The notes under the pieces: generated by a model | Told to the model about the DNA's origin: nothing | Database searches by the model: none | The model's input: only the letters and a program-made list of their open reading frames with translations | Assembly: GCA_022836615.1 (NCBI GenBank) | Contig: MU405343.1 | Span: 46,995-110,994, forward strand | DNA: 64,000 nt | Reading direction: 5' to 3' | Source of the DNA: Annulohypoxylon bovei var. microspora | Taxonomy: Eukaryota > Ascomycota > Sordariomycetes > Xylariales > Hypoxylaceae | In this document: positions 57,480 through 64,000 of the stretch, one piece after another | Numbering within the stretch: position 1 is the stretch's first letter | Layout: every line of letters begins with the position of its first letter | Program-made: the position numbers and the translations under genes

Positions 57480-59070
57480 GATCTGTGTTTTCTACTAGGT
57501 AGCGAAAGAGGAATATATTTTGCATGGCTGCGGATGATGGTTTGTGCCCGGAGTTTGCGGAGTTTTTGAAGGTGCATACCTACCTAATAGGTACCTACCT
57601 AGTGCATATGTAGTGCTTAGTGCGTGGTAACAAATATAGGTACATACCCATTTAATCGAAACAATGCTATATTTTTGAAGGCTGTTGGTCGTATATGATG
57701 TGATTTGTTTCCTTGGCTTTGTGTGTATTGGGTGGTTTTTGAGTTGTGGATTCCTCCTGTCCTGTAATAAGGGCGTGTGTCTGAGCCTTTGGGATTGCTT
57801 CATTGATAGGAGTGGGTAAAGTGCTGTCCAATTCTTAAGCGGGAGACCATTTCCGTATAGAGATCTCGTTAACGAATCTAATCCAAGTGTATAAATCTAA
57901 AGTCGTGAACCCAAAACTAAGGTCTTATGTTTGGAAAGTATACATCGGATCCTGTAGTATAAAAAGCCTGTTATTACGTGGAATATTATTTCGGTCCAAT
58001 ATATAAATATGACAAATGTGCCCGAACTTATAACTTCGGTCGTTTTAAAATTGTCTCTATTCCCGCTAACTCGAGCGTGATCCCAGACGATATATATTAT
58101 TAATATGCAGCCCTAGTCCAAACATGTATGTCGTCCAACCCCTAGGGGTGGCCGCAGAGCCAACGACTCAACTCGTTATCACGAAGAGGTTAGACGGACA
58201 AATAAAACACCAGCACGGAGTTGAATATCGTGTTAATATGGTGAACGTAAATCATCGGCGATCGCTCTACCTATCCTGATTTGATATCATATCGTGCCGA
58301 GTACCTAGCATCTATAACTGTACATCGAGGTTTTAATTCGCAGCAGATCCGTCCCCTCCCGACCCCCTATTCATCGTAGGGTCCGTGCAATTCCCACCCA
58401 CCCGCACGTAAATTCGTCTACCGCCATCATGAGCGAAGGATATTTTTTCTTTAGTTAAAGAAACATTCAAACGCCGTCTCGTCTCGTCTCGTCTTCTTCT
58501 TTCGGGGAAAATCCATGGCCATTATCATCGAGTCCTCTCTCCAACCTATGGGTAGCCGAACTGGCAAGGTCGGAGAAATATGAGCACGGAAAAGGAAAAA
58601 GAAAAAGCAAATCTTATGTACAATCGTCTAGCCAGACGCCCTCCGGCTTTTGAAATTTTTTCATCCCCCTCTCCCACCCATCTTCCCGATTGCTCGTGCA
58701 AATCTTTAAGGTCCCCGGAGATTGTTGAAAATCGGGTGTCCATGGAAACCCCACGCGAATACCAATAGTGTTAGGTGGGTGGTTGGCCAGAAGCGTATCT
58801 CTGGAGAGATCCGTACGGCACTCGCGGATGGTCGGTGAGCTTGTGGACTGCGGTACCTACTAAGCCTCGCGTATGACGAGACTAATAATCTCAAGCCAGC
58901 CAAATGCGGGATGTCGATTGCTCACAGTGTCGGACTCGGTCCTATGCCTCGGAGATATGCTGACGACGGAAGGATCGGCAAGAAATGCAGCCGATTTGTG
59001 GATTTTCGATGGATACCATACCTCGAAAAAACGACACTGGACTTACGTTAGACTCGTTCAAACTCTCCCA
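57480..59070. other. Intergenic between two convergent genes, 1.6 kb
   Basis: No supported gene. TACCTACCTA-type words cluster at 57575-57605, and a (GTCTC)4-like run lies near 58474-58495. Small ORFs near 58546-58903 lack family features. Confidence 0.55.
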
Positions 59071-60495
59071 TCACGACGAGGACGAAGATGAGTTGTTGGT
59101 GCGAATGAAGTAGGCCCTGGGGTTAAATTGTTAGCTTAGATAGTTCTCAACATAGGGTGTGAAACAAAATGCACTCACTTTGAGGCCTCGTAAGCCGACC
59201 AGCAAATGGCTGTGCTCGGCATTGTGGTGACAACTCTCGGCCGAACCCCTTTGAAGAATCCACGCATGCCCTCTCGTCGGTACATGAGCCTGCAGCCCGC
59301 CACGAATCCGTTCACCGATCTAAGCTCCGGGTCGGTGGCAGTGCCGCGGGTCTGGAGCATCGTCTTGATCACATCCATCGGGGTGGTCAGAGCCGCTGCA
59401 AAACCACCAGCGACGGCACCGGCCATACAGTGGGTGTATGGGTCGTATGTCTTCGAGGGGTTCATGGCGGTGGAAATAGACTCGTAGGCGAGGAATTGGA
59501 GGGCAGTGAAGGGTACGGTCATAGATAGTGTGGTAGGGTAGGAGACGTAAAATGCGGAGAGACCCTCGGTCTTGTAGACGTATCGTGCGCAATCGGTCAT
59601 AGAGCGGTACATCTTGCTAGAATGCTGGATTTGCATTCGCTGCTTGATAACTATAGCCAATAGTTAGATAAGGACCCTCCTAACCTCCTAAGATCTTAGG
59701 TTCGGTGTTTGGGCACCCAACATACCGTCGAAGGGGTTCATCAGCGCATCGCTGGCAATGGTGGCACAGGCTCCACTCGTGGCTAGGGGGAAAAGGCCAA
59801 GTTAGAAAGATAATGCCGAGACGTCGGGTCGAAATCGAAGCATATGAGCCTTACCAGCTGCGAGAGGATGGTGAACGCCGATTCGGTTACCACCCATCAG
59901 ATGCTTAACAGCCTCATACGTCGCGAAATAAACCGCGTGCGCAGGTCCTAATAATCGGTATGATAAGATAATGAACCGTATATAGCTCTTTCAGATGCAT
60001 CACATACCAGCTCCGACGACAACACTCGACATTCCTCGCCATAGCTTCAGGACACCTTCTCCACTCGCTATGCGCATAGTACTCTGGATCATGCCCTTGT
60101 ATACGGCATTCGCGGACGGGTTGAGGATTTGCATTCGCGTCTACATTACACCGGGTTAGCGCCAAGCCGGATAGCCGGTTACGAGACAAATCTTGTTGCG
60201 CACCTTGATCGCGTCAATCGGGTACATGACCGTATGCTCCTACCGAAGTGTTAATATCCATAGCGACCACTATAAAAATGAGGACTATCGAGGCGTACTG
60301 CTATGCCAGCGAAGGCACCGGCGATCATGTTCTGCGACAGTGAGAAATTGGGTGGGAGGGACTCGTAGCTAGTGAATTAATAAATATTAGCATGCGTACA
60401 ACGACGTCGTCGGTCTTGTCTAGGTAACGAATATCAAAATAGAGAAAGGTAACATACTCGTAATCCTCGACGGGCTCTGAGGTTGGCTGGGCCAT
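59071..60495 (-). CDS. MRS4: Mitoferrin, mitochondrial iron carrier (MRS3/MRS4)
   Basis: Mitochondrial carrier family protein that imports ferrous iron into the matrix for Fe-S cluster and heme synthesis. Eight exons on the minus strand: 60458-60495, 60299-60368, 60204-60239, 60008-60140, 59855-59947, 59726-59782, 59179-59650 and 59071-59116; 315 codons (314 aa), normal for the family. The three carrier signatures are YPIDAIKTRMQ, NPFDVIKQRMQ (rebuilt across an intron) and TPMDVIKTMLQTR. Further family marks are GPAHAVYFATYEAVKH and the internal ASGACATIASDALMNPFD. The large ORF appears to end at SK-stop, but a GTGAGT donor at that spot leads to a last exon giving AYFIRTNN and a Ser run, as in homologues. 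Confidence 0.93.
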
Positions 60496-63400
60496 TTTGG
60501 CCACAGCTGAAGGGCCTTCGCCGAAGGCTTTTGGTTGTAAAGCCAGGATTGCGTCTAGAGAGAATCGGGAGAAGGAGTTCGCAGTGGTTTGAGGTCAATA
60601 AAGTTGAGGGTTAATGTTACCGACCCAAGGAATTGAAGTGTTGGGACGAATGCGGGATGCGGAACGCGGGATGCGAGATATTAAGTTGCCAGCGAGCTGG
60701 CGGGAATACGCATGTGAAGAAAACAAAGAGGGTTTGAACGGATGCGCGCGAGGTTAGGAAGGGAAAAGTGGGAGGATCGGGAAAAGGATGATCAATGGTT
60801 GTGGTGCGCGCAGTGGTGAAGGTGAAAAAAAAGATGCGAGGTTGCGAATTTAGAAAATGACCCCGACTCAAATACGTATGTGAATGTGGTACAGGTCGCT
60901 AGGCGTAGGTTGTAGCTGCTTGTGCATAGACGACTTTTTTCAAAATTCATCTCAGCGCAATTCGGAGGCCGGCTTTACAGGGGTATGTCGGGGCCGCTCC
61001 CCACCTAGGCACTTTTGGAATACCTTCTCACCTCAATTAGGACTAGCGTATCTTGCTTGGTACCTTTAAGGTAGGAATAAGCCTCATGAGGCGGTGGGTG
61101 ATATTCCAAGGTTCTGTCGTATGTGGCTTGCGTGGTATTCACCTAAGTTCCAAGTTCATAATAACAATTTTCATTATTCGCTCAGTTCTTTTCTTTTACA
61201 ATGCATTCAATTATATACCTACCTAGGTAGACACTCCGACAATAGACGACCGCGGAAATACCTACCTCGGCAGCTTAGGTAAAAGTAGAGTAACAAGACT
61301 GGCATATGACGGTCCTTTTCGTCAGGATTGTCTTTCGTTTGCCCCTACACCATCACACGATTGCTATATGCTTGCTAGAAATACACTAGCAATTATTTAT
61401 CTACATACAACTGCAATCTTTTCAGTGTGTATAATACATACTTACCTACCTACAGTAGGGACGCAAGCATATGTCAAACGACTACTCCACCTTTTAGGGA
61501 ACTTGGTAAGCAATGTGGGAATACTACCTCCTAATACATACAGTACTTAGCAAACATGGAAAGCCTCACGAGGGGTCACCTTCACAGGGACATGTTCTAG
61601 AATCCTTCCATGTCGACAACCTCGTTAATCTTTTATCTAGATCCGATCTTAAGATTATTTTATATGTAGCTCTGCACGCTGCAGCCCTGTATCTGGGGTA
61701 ATGTGGTTACATCCCCGTTCGATCGGACAATCATCGTATGATGGTGGATGATATTCGGAATACCCGGTTTTGTCTCCTTGGCACCTATTAGAATTACCCT
61801 CCTTAACTTTGAAATTGCTCGGAAAATAAATAGTATTCCTTATCATACATTGATATACATATAAGCTAGGTATATTCTAAGCTAAGTTCAGAGAATAATG
61901 ACGCTTTCCCACTTGCCGAGTTATATACCTGATATCTCCGAAGCCCTAGTGGGAACATCTTAATGTTTCTTCTAATCACCGTAAACTCCCCGTATATTAC
62001 ACCCCATCATCCTTGTCATCTAAATATGGGATTGTTATCGTTCTTGATCTGTTTCTCTACGTCATGCTAGTTCTCGAGCTTTCTCTTAGAGGTCTAACGT
62101 AGCTATTTTTCAGAAAGGGGGACCACACGAAGTCATCAAAACGAGGACAAGGTTATTAATACGGTAAACATGGTCGAATATGATGTCTTTACGTTATTAC
62201 ATCCAAAAATTCTAATTTCGAAGAGAGAGACCGCCTCAGGTAAGTGCAAAATGCTTATTGTCGAGATCGTAAAGATCTGATAGAGTCAGGAAGACTGATA
62301 TTCACCTCCCTGCACAAGTACTTATAGAGTTAACTCACTCAATCTTGGAACTTGATATATGGGATCCTATCGTGTTTGCTAGATTATATAGGGCCAGGTC
62401 ATGTATCATGAGGGAATCCAACTGAACGAGAGTTGACATGCGTTCAACACAGGTAAACTAACAACATGATGATGCCATGAGCAGGATATTCTATTATATG
62501 TTAACTTCCTCTAATCGAAAATGCTATAAGTTCAGTGTACTCCGGCGGTGTATGCTAAGAATCCACTTACTTGTAATAGACACGGAGAGGCCGCGGCGTA
62601 TCGAAGGGCACAACCTAGGCGTGAAGCAAACTTGAGGTAGTAGGGTAACTGAAAACTAGTCTAAGTGTTGCCAATCACAGTAATGGTTTCACGAGAGCAT
62701 CGCCAACAAAAGGGCTACCTACCTAGGTATATTTTGTGATAAGCAGGCCAAGTACACCGTTGTCAGAAAGTCGGTCTTCGCAAGAGCTAAAGCAGCAAAC
62801 CTTGAGAGAACCCATTGCGGTGAGCTACTTGACATGCTAACCCTTGCTTTCATATGTGTATGGATTAGTCCTACTATACCTACTGAGATACGACACATAG
62901 GGATGGTAGGTATCTTTTTCTACTACTTACGGTAGATAAGTATCTCATATACGAGGAAAGAAAGATGTGTCATTCAGATACACCGGCTTACCAGTCTCAT
63001 GCAGAAGTCTTTGATTTTCTCGCTCCAAAAAGACCAAACTCACCAACTTCGCAACGCAATTCAAGTCACAATAAATTACAAAAATAAAAATAAAAATACC
63101 AGCCCAGAGTGAATTAAGTTAAATTGATTATAACGGAATGGCTTCCAAATTGGATTAGTATTGTTTGTTTTGTATGGCTACAAAGTTAACACAATACTTA
63201 TCATGAGAGCTGCCGTTGGGGTGACTAGGTACCTATTTGACTCTGCCGCATAAGTTAACCTATGATACTGTTTCTGTGATTAATACTTAGACAACCTTAG
63301 GAGAAACGGTTTGATTAATGCCTCGTGGTATTTTTTTAATGTACAGGAAGGCTGAAAATGTAAAATGTCAATATGTTTTCTAGCTTGGTTAAACTAATAT

Positions 63401-63745
63401 TTAACAAAGATCATAAGAGAAACTTGGTATCAAACCTGCTAGTAGGTTAGTTCACGAGAAGTATAAGTAACGCGTATCTGTATAATAAACCATTAGAACA
63501 TGAATATCAACTGTCACCTACGTATATAACATGCGATATTCTTCTGGAAATAAATTAAAATCGTATATATCAAACCCCCAATTGCTCTTGTCATTTCAAA
63601 TTACACGGCGCACCTACCTTGTGTATCACAACTTGTTCCTCGGAAGAATGCCCGAGTTTTAGGAGGGTTATTGTGTCGAAGTTATTAAAAAAAAAAAAGG
63701 GTTACTGAATTGGGGTTAGTCTCACATACTGAGATAGGAAAGAAA

Positions 63746-63871
63746 AAATTACCCAAGTAAGGAAAATTACCCAGGTGGGAAGAGTGGGGCACATGACTGT
63801 GAACCAATTAAATCAATCATTCAAGGAATAAGAGTGGGGTTGATGAGTCAGCAGGGTTTTCAGCCAATTAA
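63746..63871. repeat. Two pairs of diverged direct repeats at the right edge
   Basis: AAATTACCCARGT occurs at 63746-63758 and 63764-63776. A longer unit beginning AGAGTGGGG and ending CCAATTAA occurs at 63781-63811 and, diverged, from 63831 to about 63871. Together they look like the edge of a repetitive element. Confidence 0.65.
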
Positions 63872-63924
63872 GATAAAACATTTTAATAACATAATATATT
63901 ATCTGCCAAAGGTCGATTTTATCC

Positions 63925-64000
63925 ATCTTCAACAGGTCAGGTCAGGGACCTGATCTTCAACAGGTCAGGTCAGGGACCTGATCTTCAACAGGTCAGGTCA
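63925..64000. repeat. 28-bp minisatellite with internal palindrome, running off the window
   Basis: Perfect 28-nt unit starting ATCTTCAACAGG, copies at 63925-63952 and 63953-63980 and a partial copy from 63981. Each unit contains CAGGTC-AGG-GACCTG, a 6-bp inverted repeat with a 3-nt spacer. Confidence 0.97.

Larger units (their letters stand above)
60496..64000. other. Gene-free AT-rich right flank
   Basis: 3.5 kb with no supported gene. The first 400 bp should be the mitoferrin promoter. From about 61.1 kb the DNA is AT-rich, with scattered TACCTAGGTA-like words (61217, 62717). The last 280 bp hold direct repeats and a minisatellite, described separately. Confidence 0.6.

Noticed and set aside
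63925..64000. 28-bp repeats resembling a CRISPR array
   Set aside because: The copies are directly tandem with no spacers, and the genome is fungal.

Overview
This window is nuclear DNA of a filamentous ascomycete (Pezizomycotina). The gene set suggests a sordariomycete, but no marker fixes the genus. The evidence is many short GT-AG introns (about 50-150 nt) with CTAAC/CTAAT-type branch points, dense single-gene transcription units on both strands, and eukaryote- or fungus-specific genes. I rebuilt the spliced genes by hand from reading frame, splice sites and family motifs. For the multi-exon genes the exon lengths sum to a whole number of codons, which is an internal check.

Layout. 0-11.5 kb: dihydrolipoyl dehydrogenase (-), the SGD1/NOM1 MIF4G-MA3 ribosome biogenesis factor (-), SRP14 (+), a small cysteine-rich protein (-), and a three-RRM, RS- and Gly-rich RNA-binding protein (-) with an 8-nt microexon and a candidate frame-shifting cassette exon in its 5' part. 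11.5-17.8 kb: gene-poor, partly AT-rich. 17.8-29.8 kb: COQ9 (+), SMC6 (-), an SGT1/ecdysoneless protein (+), a spastin/Sap1-type AAA ATPase (+) and mitochondrial ribosomal protein uS17m (-). 31-41.7 kb: a secreted GH25 lysozyme (+), an intron-containing tRNA (probably Pro-UGG), the NEP1/EMG1 rRNA methyltransferase (+), a VOC-fold membrane protein (+) and an unidentified 274-aa protein (-). 41.7-50.7 kb: mostly non-coding, with a cytochrome b5-fused sphingolipid desaturase (+) and a tiny two-exon SMP/LEA-like gene (+) that simple ORF calling misses. 50.7-60.5 kb: VAC14 (+), HAUS1 (-), an ER TPR-DnaJ co-chaperone (+) and mitoferrin (-, eight exons). 60.5-64 kb: gene-free, AT-rich, ending in direct repeats and a 28-bp minisatellite that runs off the edge.

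The genes are unrelated housekeeping functions: mitochondrial metabolism and translation, ribosome biogenesis, chromosome maintenance, membrane and vacuole lipids, and ER folding. There is no biosynthetic cluster and no intact transposon. I found no convincing new multi-gene system. The observations most worth checking are the cassette exon with an ATGA stop/start overlap in the RRM gene, the 8-nt microexon, the recurrent GTTCGY first-intron donors, a spliced mini-ORF just upstream of NEP1, microsatellites inside introns, the dispersed TACCTAGGTA palindromes and the repeat-rich right edge.
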